Assembly: GCA_029204225.1 (NCBI GenBank)
Contig: CM055098.1
Span: forward strand, 4,703,607 to 4,767,606
Direction of reading: 5' to 3'
Length of the DNA: 64,000 bases
Source of the DNA: Diphasiastrum complanatum
Lineage: Eukaryota; Streptophyta; Lycopodiopsida; Lycopodiales; Lycopodiaceae
In this document: piece after piece, positions 32,471 through 43,938 of the stretch
How positions within the stretch are numbered: position 1 is the first letter of the stretch
Layout: the number at the start of each line of letters is the position of its first letter
Notes under the pieces: model-generated
Database searches by the model: none
What the model saw: only the letters and a program-made list of their open reading frames with translations
Told to the model about the DNA's origin: nothing
Made by a program: the position numbers and the translations under genes

Positions 32471-35400
32471 TTACAAGATAAATGGCTCATTCTCAGGGCA
32501 GGGGTGCTCTTGCTGCACATCCTTCATACGCTGGTATTCTCTAGCTCGAGCATCAACTGCGTTTTCACTTCTCTTATCTCCTGAATCAGGACAACCTTCA
32601 ACACCAGATCCACTACTTTCACTTTCATAACCAATCAGACCATGCCACTCCAGTTCTCTGCCACTATCACCCTTGGCCTTCTCAGCAATTAAAGAGTTAT
32701 CTGTGGATTCCAGCTTTTTGCTCAAATCCTGTGGCAAAGAATCTGTCTGCAGCCTCGGTTCTTTGTATCTTGGAACTTCTTTTTTCTTTATGCCTAAAAC
32801 TTTCACCCGTTCTGCAAGAATAACCTTAACTGAAGCAGTTCTCTTTCTAGAGCCCGATCGAAGCAAAACACCTCGCAGCACATCATTTTTGCTGCAACTG
32901 TGAGTGGAGTTGCTTGATTTTCTATTTGATTCACTGTCGATCAAGTTTGTGCTTTCACCCCTTTTTCTCTCTTCCAAAAGTGGAACGGTCTTGCTGTAAC
33001 CTAGACCATCCCATGGCCCAGGAGCTGCTTTTGCCAATCCCAAAGCTCCTGTACAAGTGGAAGTGGCTGAAATCTCTGCATGAGTAACTCCAATGGAGCC
33101 TATAGCCCTTGCCTGAAACATAGCCTGCTGCCGTTCAAGCTTTTCTGCCTCTGCAGCCTGCCAAAGATGTAAAGCTACAATAACAGTGGTAAGTCCTCCA
33201 TATTAAGATCAAATAATTTGCATTATTCTACCTGAGCAGAATTGGAATGATGTAGATTATGATATCAAATGCTTGACATGGAAGAAAATGGATGACAACA
33301 AGTTACACCTACAATTTAGTCCTAAGGTCGCGTCTTGCAGCAAAATAGGTTCCAAGACAACGGGTTGTCACACAAGTAATCTGGACAACTCCATACAGAA
33401 AAGGAAGTGCTCAAAGGGTTCATGAAAGCATACATGAAAGCATAACATATATTCTTAGGTGGCTCTGCAGTGATAAAAAGTGCTTTATGTATAAAACAGA
33501 TCAAGGGCAACATAGTTCAGTACAAGATGCACGTGTCTTACCTTTGCGAAAGGGTCATTGCAATACTTTGATATATGTCCCTTCCTTCCACACCTACAAT
33601 ACATAAAGCAGTGCTAGCGAGTTTAAACATCTTGCTCCGATGCTTGGTATGAATAGCCAAGCATGCAAGATTGTAGAGAAGAGAAAGATGAATGTGGCTA
33701 GCTAGTTAACTTCCCTGCATCTCTTAATTTTAGCACAAACAAAAAAACATTTCACAGTACTGATTTTGCACAGTGTGGTATTGCATGTATACCACTAGAA
33801 CTTAAATGACAAAATTTATTTGGGAGGACCCTTTAATCATCAATATGAGTTAGTTTAGATTCCAAAACATATACCTTGACAGGTTTCCAAATCCAGATGC
33901 AACATAAAGGACACGAATTGCATGATGTTTTAAGAACGTTCATCTGTTGAGTTATATAATATCGTCAGATTTGTTCTCACTACCAGCAAAATAGCTACAA
34001 TCACTTATCTGCTGCAGGGACTTAGCAGCTTCAATGATGGAAGAATATTTCATTAATTGCAAGTTTCCACCTTGTTTGAAACAAATGCCAACTAGGATGA
34101 TTGCCTTTTAAGAATGTAACTCCTTTGATGAGTGCAGCATCATGAAAATGCAAAGGTCTCAAGCAACATACTTTACACCTTTGCATAGCATGGGTTGGCG
34201 GTAGTCGCTCAATAGATGGCCTTCTTATGCCCTTTCTCATGATGCAAGTTGAGTGATCCAAAAACAGAATTAATTAATCAAACGGCCAAATTTTTCCACT
34301 AAGCCTTGCAAACCCTTCGACCAACTAGAGTAAGTGCATATGCTCATCAAATGTGATAAAAAGAATGGCCTGAATTAAAGCCTAAATGATAAGTTCAGCG
34401 TCTTGAAACATTTGGTTACTTCTGCCATAATAATTATTATACTAGTATGGCTGCTGACAATAGTGCCCAATGTGTGTGAGTTGTCTTTTTATACTTTGGC
34501 TTCAAATCTCTGATCAAAGTTGACAAGGTACTAGTAAGTAAAGGAACGTCATAGTACCTAACGTTTGTATGAGTCTTTGTTTTTTCTACTTTGAGTAATG
34601 TTTACTCCAAATTAAGGATAAAGCCTCCAAACCATGTAGCCAATCAGACGACTAATAAGGCACAAGCCTTGATCATTAAATTGTAAGAGATAGATCTAAG
34701 AAATTGTTTTATCTCATCCATCCATTCATCATTTTGATGACACTCCCTTTTTCAAGCTTGTATGTAAAAACTTTGCTTCACAACCCTGTGAACACATCAC
34801 CAGAGGTGGTTTGTTTTGAAAGACGAGTCCTGCAGGGCAAGAGGGCAAGAAATGTCTTGCTACCAAGGGGCCTTTGTCTCTAGCTTTTGTGTGAATATTT
34901 ATGCTTTCTTTTAGCACATTTTTTCCAAATTTTAGAGGAAGTACCAGAGTACAAAATCTCTAGGTAACCAACAATGTGAGCCGTCAAAAAATGTGACCCA
35001 AGTATACCAAAAAGGCACAATCCTGGATCGTTCCTCTTGGACAATTTTCCAGCTAATATAAAGACTTTGCCCAGTGCATGTAGATATTAAAAATCATTTT
35101 CATGTGAGTCAGGGAAAAGGGACTTTTGGCAGGAAACTCCTGCAAAGCTCAGAGCACTAACAGAAACCCAACTATCTAGCTTTTCTATAAATATTTGTTT
35201 TCTTTACTTCTTTACTTTAAGTCCGTTTTACCCTGGATTCTGGACCAAGCCACCACAATGCGGTCAGGTATCAAACCACCAATCAGACAACTAGGAAAGC
35301 AGACGTCTTGATGGTTCATCAGGCACAATTTAGAACTTTCATTATCATTGTATATTTAGCAGCAGACTCCATTGATAGCCCAAGTTTATGCCAATTGACA

Positions 35401-37533
35401 TTCAGCATAAATGTGAAGACACATTATTTTAATAAGAATAGCAGCATTCAAACATTTCAAACATTTCAAACTCAACGTTTGAAATGCATTTTGTCTTGAA
35501 TCACAAGGCCATACGTTTGCAACATTGGCTAACCTATTCTAGTGTTTTATAGGGGTTTTTACCCATGGAAAGGTAAATGTGAGCGTTGGGATGTTATATG
35601 TACCAAAAAAGAGGACAAATGAGTGTAGAAGAAACCGTACAGTAAATAATAGAACGTCTTATCTCTTATGCAACGAATCTCGTAAGGGGCCATATTCATG
35701 AACATTGCCACATCGGACAACCATCAACAAACATAGACCATTATTGGACAAGAAACAATCAAAAAAGAAACATGCCCCAAAATACTGGATAAGAGACATG
35801 CCCTACTATTTTGTATTTTATTATATTTTAGACCCACTAAGGCCTGTGGACACCTCTTGAGGCCCTTTGACCTCTTTTTGGGGTCTGGGGACAAAATAGA
35901 TAAATCTTTTTTAATACATTTCAAGCGGGGGAGTGTCAAGGTTTCAATCAAATTTGAAACCTATTATCTCTGATAAAACTTTTTATTTCCCATTCAGAAA
36001 TGGACAAACAAATTGGCCAAGGCTGGACAAGCAGCATAAATATTGAACATTTCATGAGGTGGAAAAGTTCCCCGCGTCTTTTAGGGAGAATCCTTACTTG
36101 TGACAATTGATATTCCTACAGTTGCGCTGGAGATGTCCTTTTTCCCCGCATCTGCTGCATGTTACTCCCTCTGCACACTCCCAGGCCATATGTCCCCTTC
36201 TGCACAATTTAACTACGAGAATCCAAATCATGTCTCGAAAGAAAATTGCCTGACAATTGAATTTGGGACACATTAAAATGAGAGATACAAACGTTGGTTT
36301 CATAATTTTATTCAGCACAGATGGAACTAAAAGAAAAACCAAATGTTGTAAATGCTCATGAAGCTTATTTGTCTACAAGACAAGACTTTATCAACGACGA
36401 TAACTAAAAATCTGTGGACCAATTGTGACTTTTAAAGGCATCAGTTAAAGTTTCTGAGACCCAATAGTACAAGATGCGGTTGTATCCAGCTCCTAAGTCA
36501 ATTGAGCTTTTTCCTGAGTTGTTAAAAGGATCATCCACTTGTGTACTGGATATTTGTTTTAAATGTCTCATCAGATCTTTTATGATTCCCATGTCAACAT
36601 AAAATCGCTCCCTTTGCTTCAAAAGAAGAAATTTTACTCCTAAGCCTACATTCACAGCCATTCCTTTCTCTAATACTACACAAGTTGGTGTTCAACAAAA
36701 GAGCCTCCATTGGAGTACAGTCCAAGACGAAAGACTCTTGTTAGAAAAATAATCGAAGGTACCTGCCGCATTAATCACAAGCAGAAAGGCGGCCTTTCAA
36801 AATTTTCAAACAATAGAACCCTAGCCAGATCCACAGACCATAGGATAATATCTAGAGTGGTCATCTATGACTGTCAAAAACATGCTTTTGAACCAGCAAT
36901 GCTTCTAGTAGATGAAAATGTACATCTGAATGTATAAGCTCCAGGGGATGTGAACTTTTTTGTGATAGACTTAAGAAAGAAGAGCTCATGTGCATTTATC
37001 AAAGCACATGGCTCATATACTTTACCATCCTTCGCAAGAGAACTAGGGAGCCCGAGCGTTTGCTCCTCCTTTATCATAGCCTCTGCTAAAGGTAGATCGA
37101 ACCTTTGTAATCTACACATTTATCTACAGTACAGGTTTCGTCAATAATCCGCGATACAGGCCATTTGGCTTTCTATGTCTGAAAAACAGGGAACGCTCCT
37201 CATTGATCAACCCTACTAATAGGAAATGCATGGAGTAGATCAACACAAAACTATGCTGAATTAGGGTCTCATCTCTGCAAAGGTTCTCAGAATGCTTACT
37301 TGATTCTTGTATTCTCCCAATAATCTATTATCTAGAAAAATAAATCAAAAACTTGACACGTGGCTTCAGGAAAGACACAGAAGTGCTCAGGAATGGCTTG
37401 CATGCATCATCGTCATGGAGAAGGGGCAGAGATTAAACCCGTTGCAGCGAAAGCAAGTATGGAAAGAACAGTCGCGCGCGAGGTGACCTCCTCGACCGCA
37501 CCGATGGCAGGCGCCCTTCCAGCTCATGCTCAT
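32471..37533 (-). CDS. Four-zinc-knuckle (CCHC) nucleic-acid-binding protein, 4 exons
   Basis: Model, minus strand: exon 1 37,533-37,439, exon 2 36,199-36,098, exon 3 33,593-33,542, exon 4 33,157-32,471. That gives 936 nt and 311 residues, with GT-AG introns and no frame break. The protein opens MSMSWKGACHRC and has four perfect CX2CX4HX4C knuckles: CHRCGRGGHLARDC, CFRCNGRGHMAWEC, CSRCGEKGHLQRNC, CHKCGRKGHISKYC. Introns 1 and 3's neighbours matter: intron 1 splits knuckle 2 and intron 2 splits knuckle 4. The remaining 230 residues (AAEAEKLERQQAMFQ onward) are charged, Ser-rich and disordered-looking, with a basic patch VKVLGIKKKEVPRYK. The family (CNBP/HEXBP-like) binds single-stranded nucleic acid, usually RNA. 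The exact orthologue and cell location are not determined. The start is the first ATG after a GC-rich, GA-repeat leader; a second ATG lies two codons on. Confidence 0.85.
33594..36097 (-). other. Intron 2 of the zinc-knuckle gene (2.5 kb)
   Basis: Donor AA|GTAAGG and acceptor ATTGTAG|GTG (minus strand). It contains no recognisable ORF or complete transposon. It interrupts the codon stretch between the two cysteines of knuckle 4. Confidence 0.75.
36200..37438 (-). other. Intron 1 of the zinc-knuckle gene (1.2 kb)
   Basis: Donor GG|GTTTAA and acceptor TTGTGCAG|AAGG (minus strand). The donor is a weak match but is the only one I see that restores knuckle 2 in frame. The intron carries a degraded copia fragment on the same strand. 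Confidence 0.7.
36700..37125 (-). pseudogene. Degraded copia fragment (pre-integrase/integrase start) in intron 1
   Basis: Minus-strand ORF 37,119-36,874 reads LGLPSSLAKDGKVYEPCALINAHELFF followed by KSITKKFTSPGAYTF. This resembles the copia sequence around the integrase zinc region (xxCxxCxxGKxHxxPF then spacer then HTDVCGP). A following DHSRY-like stretch (about 36,860-36,840) would be the integrase start. The zinc ligands are mostly gone. Recognition is by pattern only. Confidence 0.4.
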
Positions 37534-37660
37534 CTCTTCTCTTCTTTCTCGCTTACTCCCTCCCTCCGCTCATAACCGAACAACACACCTAAATTAATAA
37601 AAAGTACTGCAAAACACACACACACTCACTCTCTCTCTCTCTCTCTCTCTCGCTCGTGCT
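37440..37660 (-). promoter_or_regulatory. 5' region of the zinc-knuckle gene with (GA)n leader
   Basis: The start codon sits in the most CpG-rich patch nearby (GCGCGCGAGG at 37,473-37,482). Upstream on the minus strand is a GA-rich leader that includes the repeat at 37,629-37,651. GA/CT repeats are common in plant core promoters and 5' UTRs. I could not fix a TATA box or start site. Confidence 0.4.
37615..37651. repeat. (CA)n(CT)n microsatellite
   Basis: A short CA run (37,615-37,625) followed by a CT run (37,629-37,651), just upstream of the zinc-knuckle gene. Confidence 0.9.
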
Positions 37661-37805
37661 CACCACATGCACCAAAATACATGCTCTGCATCAAGCCGGG
37701 AAGTGACCTAACCAAGTTTAATCTATCCCCTCCCCCTCCTTGCGTTGATCAACTGTTTTTCTGCTTGCTCATGCATCTCCTGATCATCTTCTAGAGCAAG
37801 TACAA

Positions 37806-37829
37806 GGGGGGGGGGGGGGGGGGGGGGGG
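37806..37829. repeat. Poly(G) run of 24
   Basis: An uninterrupted G tract about 270 bp upstream of the zinc-knuckle start codon. It is a possible assembly length error point and a potential G-quadruplex on this strand. Confidence 0.9.
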
Positions 37830-37897
37830 CATAAATTTTTTTGCACCTCCCTTGTGGGGTGGCAATGGAGGTGGGTGGTCACAATGCATGTGGCCAA

Positions 37898-37907
37898 AAC
37901 ACACACA

Positions 37908-37938
<31 letters not shown>
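37898..37938. repeat. (CA)n(CT)n microsatellite
   Basis: CA repeats 37,898-37,910 pass directly into CT repeats to 37,938. Confidence 0.95.
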
Positions 37939-38885
<947 letters not shown>

Positions 38886-38915
38886 TCTTCGCCCCCAAAA
38901 AAATCACCTATTCAA

Positions 38916-39056
38916 CCTTCGAAAAGGATGATCAAGTGACAAGTATTTGCGATGGTTTTTGTAGACCACTTTTTTCAACATATTTGTGCTATCTTGACCC
39001 TTTAAATACTCAAAAATGTTAAACCCTAAAACGGAGTCATATGACAATATATATAT

Positions 39057-39102
<46 letters not shown>

Positions 39103-39790
39103 AAACATTCACTTAGACCGAGGTAGTCATGCATTGTTCACATTAAAGTTCCACGAACAATGTGGTTCCTTTGTTATGTTCCTTTGTTATATAGGTCTCA
39201 AAATGTCGTAAGCATGAATACCATTCCAAAGAATGCACAATTCCTCGACCAAAGGTGCAAGATACACATTCATATTCTTGGCCTTGTACTTTCCTAGAAT
39301 CAATAAAACTTATAACAAGTGTCTAGTTTTTATACTTAACCATGGAGGTATATTATAATTAAAGAGCACAATTGGCCATGTGCACCAAGTTGATGCTTGA
39401 ACGCTAAAAGGATTTACGCCATCCAACGCAATTTTAAATCTTAAATTGTGAGATTCATTTTTGAACTCGGGCCATTGGTGTTTAATATGTTTCCATGCAG
39501 GTGAGTCACTTGGTACTCGCATCGCATCATCCGTAGATCGATGTTTGACATGTCAATACATTAGTTGTGTCAAAGATTTGCATCGAAATAAACATTGCAA
39601 TCATGAAATAATTGAAAAATGTCGTAAAACTTTTCGTGGCACTTTATCTCCTTATACATCATCTTGATAATGTGAAGTGTTACATGTTGGACATTGAAGC
39701 TTTTCTGAATGCTCACCTTTATATGAAACATGGTCTTTTGGGCATGCATGTATTGTGTCGTAATCCATCCCAAGCATCTTCATCATCATT
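38916..39790 (-). pseudogene. CACTA transposase (TNP2) remnant 2
   Basis: On the minus strand, from 39,790: a frame-shifted HACPKD/CP.C block (39,773-39,570); then SDSPAWKHIKHQWPEFKNES and DGVNPFSVQAST with NYNIPPWLSIKT (39,522-39,310); then, left of an AT microsatellite, NMLKKVVYKNHRKYLSLDHP (about 39,000-38,920). The same protein segments appear at 62.2-62.6 kb on the plus strand, so both derive from one family. It is short, frame-shifted and microsatellite-interrupted, therefore inactive. Confidence 0.75.
39046..39100. repeat. (TA)n microsatellite inside CACTA remnant 2
   Basis: About 27 TA units. It interrupts the transposase homology between 39,010 and 39,120. Confidence 0.95.
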
Positions 39791-40080
39791 CGTGCTTCTT
39801 TACGTGTTTTAGGTTCAAACTAGTTTCCATTTGTTGGTTGCTTGGTAGTAAACTATCGTTGATGGACATCGACCAACTTATGGTTTGTTTTGACTACACT
39901 CATACCAAGTTCTATGATCATTCATAGAATGAATGAGGACTTACATAGTGGATAAAATGTATGTGCTTTTACAACTGTTGATGAGACTCATGCTTGAGCC
40001 TTCATTTTGATTCAAAACACATTCCGATCCATTGATCCAGGTATGTCTATGGCAAACACTTATGTGACTAAAGAAATAAT

Positions 40081-40083
<3 letters not shown>

Positions 40084-40126
<43 letters not shown>
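40084..40126. repeat. (TA)n microsatellite
   Basis: About 21 TA units, immediately followed by the hairpin-bearing sequence at 40,127. Confidence 0.95.
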
Positions 40127-40127
<1 letters not shown>

Positions 40128-40225
40128 TAGTAAAGAGTGCCCGTCGTTGACGGGCAACAGACGGTGGATGGTCGTTGACGGGTGGCCGATGGTCGCTAAT
40201 GGTCGTTGACGGGTGGCCGACGTAT
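40127..40225 (+). repeat. Hairpin and short GTCGTTGACGGGTGGCCGA repeats, Helitron-like end?
   Basis: CTAGTAAAGAG is followed by TGCCCGTCGTTGACGGGCA, a perfect 8-bp stem with a 3-base loop. Two copies of GTCGTTGACGGGTGGCCGA follow, about 30 bp apart. A (TA)n, then CTA, then a CCCGT..ACGGG hairpin resembles the 5' ends of some plant Helitron-like repeats as I remember them. No helicase or CTRR 3' end was found, so the assignment is tentative. Confidence 0.35.
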
Positions 40226-40319
40226 GTGTGTGTATGTATGTGAGTGCATGTGTTATCTGTGTATGTGGATTTGTGTGTATGACTTGTGCTTGATGGTGTG
40301 TGTGATTTATGTGGTCAAT

Positions 40320-40320
<1 letters not shown>

Positions 40321-40370
<50 letters not shown>
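40321..40370. repeat. (GT)n microsatellite
   Basis: 25 GT units set in a longer GT-rich stretch (40,220-40,440). Confidence 0.95.
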
Positions 40371-40373
<3 letters not shown>

Positions 40374-40444
40374 CATGTGTGATTTATGTGGCTGATGGTG
40401 TGTGCATGTGTGTATGAGTTTGCATGTGTATTTCTATGTGTATA

Positions 40445-41530
40445 CTGAACTACTTGGAGCTCAATTTGTTGATGCGGGCTCGTCTCGACGTGCAGCACTA
40501 GATGGAACAGACGACATGCATGATGGAGCCCATTGCAATACTGGACCACTTCTTGAAAATGCCAAAAAATAAACGACCGACTTTATCAGCACACCAAGCA
40601 GGTTGTTGCAAGTATGGATAAAGTTAGATACCAGTGATGAAAAAAGAGATTGAAGTCTCTCGGAGACACTAATCTCAATGATTCAAGATGCTCAGTCCTT
40701 GGTGAGCCCTAAAATAGTGTGCAATTGAAAGATGAACACCATTCATTTGACCTTCCATCATATGAATGCATTTTATAGTTCTCAAAGATGACAATACTTG
40801 AGGTGATGTAACAGTTCAACCAAGGTTACCAAAAGCAAAAAACTTGTCTTTCAAATGAGAAACGGGGTTGGATCAAAACCAAAAGATTGCATGTGGTAGG
40901 ATTTCAGAGGTAGATTGTCACATCCATTCCTGGCAAAGTACTACAGGAGCAAGAGGAAATGATGGGACATATTGATCAAGCAAACTTGTACATCAAGAGA
41001 ATAAAAAACTATAGAGTTGGGAAGAAAGAAAAAGGAAGAACCCTAGAGGTAAGAACAAAGGAAAACTTCGTGTCAAATTTTCATTTCAATTTGAATAAAT
41101 TAAAAAATGTCTAGTTATAAATATTCAACTTCTGCTTTTTCCCACAGTCGTTGCAAGGATGAGATTAGCAAATATGTTCTTCAATAGAGCATGGATGCTA
41201 GACGGAGAAAAGAACTTTGAATAAAACTTTCTGTTCATGATCTATGGGTAAAATTTTGGTAATTCAAAATAAAGACTAAAGCGATATAATAAATCTTAGT
41301 GTGGTTCTGCTCATCGATGATGTTTTTTTAGGTGGATTGACAAGAGAAAGGGAGAACATATGGGGTGGGCGGAGGGCGGGTGTGCTCCCTAATGGTTAAA
41401 AGCAAGTTGTTTGGGCAAGAGGCCGATGGTTTAAGTGCTCGGGGGAGATGGGTGGGTGGGTTTTGCCATGTGACAAAAAAGGGCAAGGGAGTGTTAAAAA
41501 AAGATATGCTCCTGTCCTTAAAAGCCTTAG
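40445..41530. other. Intergenic, no recognisable gene
   Basis: Mixed-composition sequence; short ORFs only. Nothing recognised. Confidence 0.5.
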
Positions 41531-41532
41531 GC

Positions 41533-41561
41533 TTTTTTTTTTTTTTTTTTTGGGGGGGGGG
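41533..41561. repeat. Poly(T)-poly(G) tract
   Basis: 19 T followed by 10 G. It could be an old reverse-oriented poly(A) tail, but no retroposed gene is recognisable beside it. Confidence 0.9.
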
Positions 41562-41734
41562 ATTTCTTTATTGATGGGGACTTTTTTTTGTCTTTTTTTA
41601 AAAGAAAGAAAACTTAATTTATGGGGAGCCAAAAAGCCCCTTCACTTTTCTTTGTTTTATGGAGAGTGGGGGTTTACATTTTTAAGTGGATTTACATTCA
41701 TATTTTTTTATGAGAGGTTTACAATTAAGAAAAA

Positions 41735-41785
<51 letters not shown>
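41735..41785. repeat. (GT)n microsatellite
   Basis: About 25 GT units, drifting to GTGC at the right end. Confidence 0.95.
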
Positions 41786-41789
<4 letters not shown>

Positions 41790-41959
41790 CGTGGGGGGGA
41801 GTAAATATTAATATATTTAATTTGAATGGAATGGAAGCACCCCCTTGTTTATATATCTACACACACACACACTCTCACAAACACATTTTAACCTTCTTCA
41901 TTTTTTTTAGGGGCATGGAGGGACTTCCCTCTCTCTATTGGTGATTGGTCGGCCTGTGT

Positions 41960-41961
<2 letters not shown>

Positions 41962-42014
<53 letters not shown>
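41962..42014. repeat. (GA)n microsatellite
   Basis: About 26 GA units. Confidence 0.95.
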
Positions 42015-42018
<4 letters not shown>

Positions 42019-42110
42019 TGGGGTCCGTGGGAAAGAGAGAAGGAGAAAAAAGGACTCTAGACTCTATGCTTCATACAATATATCTCATCCACAAAAGGTT
42101 CTTTATATGG

Positions 42111-42210
42111 AGATGTGTGTGCGTGTGCGCGCGCGCGTGCACGTGCACGCACACACACACGCATTCGTTGTGTCGGGGTTCACACACACACACACACAAC
42201 GAGCACGCGC

Positions 42211-42270
<60 letters not shown>

Positions 42271-42330
42271 TCACTCACTCACTCACTCACACGTGTGTGT
42301 GCGCGTGCGTGTGTGTGCATGCACGTGTGT
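42111..42330. repeat. Long alternating purine-pyrimidine tract with (CG)n and (CA)n
   Basis: GT/GC repeats with a central GCGCGCGCGTGCACGTGCACGC core, then (CA)n at 42,179-42,265, (CTCA)n at 42,266-42,290 and GT/GC again to 42,330. The GT-rich and CA-rich arms are mutually complementary, so the tract can form both hairpins and left-handed DNA. The ORFs predicted here are pure repeat translations. Confidence 0.85.
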
Positions 42331-42761
42331 TCCAGATCCCCCCTCCCCCCCTATTTTTCTCTTTTTATTGTCTATTTTACTCCCTCCCCTCACCCCATCC
42401 CCCTCCCTTTTTTTTAATTGTGCATTTTTTGGCCCATGGATAAAAGCTTGTGGGTAATGATTTAGAAATTAAAGCTAGTGAGTTTGGGCTTGTGGTTAAA
42501 CATTCCTGAAAATGGCAGGCCAAGATAGGAATTTGAAGGATTACAAAAAAAAAAAAAAAAACAGTTTAAGGTAGTCAAGAAATTTTTATGTTCATGATAT
42601 GTGTAAAACTTTGATAATTTAAAATAAATAAAAAAGCCAAGTAATAAAGATTATTGACTAAAGTTTAAAGCACATTGAAGTGTGTGAAGAAAATAAAACC
42701 TTAACTTCAAACTTTAAGTATTTGAATTTAGTAAGTGGGAGGGAGGGGGTGAGAAATCTTT

Positions 42762-43304
42762 TTGGGGTCCACCCCTCAATGCACACAATGTGCAAATGTA
42801 TGGGGATATGCACATCCCCATACATGCATCCTCCTCCCCAAATTTTTTAGTTAAAAGAAGCTCATGCATGGGTGAGGGGAGGAGGATGCATGGGTGCACC
42901 CACACACATGCTCAAAAGTGTACATAAGTTTAAATACATATATATACATGGATGCCGATCTTCATAGAAATGCATTTTTATTTCAACTTTTCCCGTGGAA
43001 AGTATGATCATTTAAAAAATCCTTAAAGCACCTTTCAAATTTTTGATAATGACAGTCTCATTTGTTTAACAGCTTTCACCATGAAAGTATGTACATGCAC
43101 TTCAAAACACTATGTGTGTTGATAAAGGATAATTTGAATTTGGAGTGGACCCCTTAGATGCATGCATGGGGAGGAGGGCCATGCATCCTCCTTCCCAAGT
43201 TTTTTAGTTAGAAAAAGCTCATTCATGGGTGAGGGGAGGAGCATGCATGGTTCACCCATACACATGCGCAAAACTGTACATAAGTTTAAATATATATATA
43301 TATA
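42762..43304. repeat. Two diverged copies of a hairpin-forming repeat
   Basis: Unit 1 (about 42,762-42,953) and unit 2 (about 43,150-43,304) share the order: CCCC-rich start, CATGCATCCTCCT, TTTTTTAGTTA, AAGCTCAT, GGGTGAGGGGAGGAG, CACCCA, GTACATAAGTTTAAATA and an AT tract. In unit 1 CATGCATCCTCCTCCCC (42,823-42,839) and its perfect complement GGGGAGGAGGATGCATG (42,876-42,892) form a 17-bp stem. Just before it, TGTATGGGGAT and ATCCCCATACA form another 11-bp stem. It may be a MITE-type repeat; ends and target duplications are not defined. Confidence 0.7.
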
Positions 43305-43846
43305 TAAAAATGTATATGCAAAGTTATGCTTCTAAAACTAGCATAAAGAGCAATTTAGATCCGAAACTACTTATTTTAGTATGATGCAATTTATGACTCT
43401 CTCCTAAGACTTGTGGAAACTTATGGCAATAAATAGACCCGGATCTGTCAATAACCATTTTCTGAAGGAGACGTCTTTGAAACAACCATGACTTCCTCAT
43501 AGAATTCTTTCACGACAAAATTCAGGTTAGTGCTTTAAACATAATTTTATTAAACATTAATGTGGTTGGAGCTACAAGAATGGACTTGGTAAGGTAATGA
43601 ATATGATGCTATTAAGTAAGGCATTGGGCCTACCTTGCCTACATTTGAAAATAGCAAAAGATTTTACTAATTCTGGTTTTTTGCTCACACCTCATAGAAT
43701 AAAATAACAAATGTGATTGTTTTTCACCTACGTTCCATTGAAATATAATAATAGGCAATAGCCAATGTAACAAGTGTTGATAACCTAATCACTCTTAAAA
43801 GCACATCATACTCTTGGAAAACATGGATATGCTCAAGAGGAGCTAT

Positions 43847-43848
<2 letters not shown>

Positions 43849-43936
<88 letters not shown>
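43849..43936. repeat. (TC)n microsatellite
   Basis: 44 TC units. The overlapping ORF (43,845-44,096) is repeat translation. Confidence 0.98.

Positions 43937-43938
<2 letters not shown>

Noticed and set aside
42018-42457. Long overlapping ORFs rich in Cys-Val or Thr-His
   Set aside because: Direct translation of GT/CA repeats in several frames.
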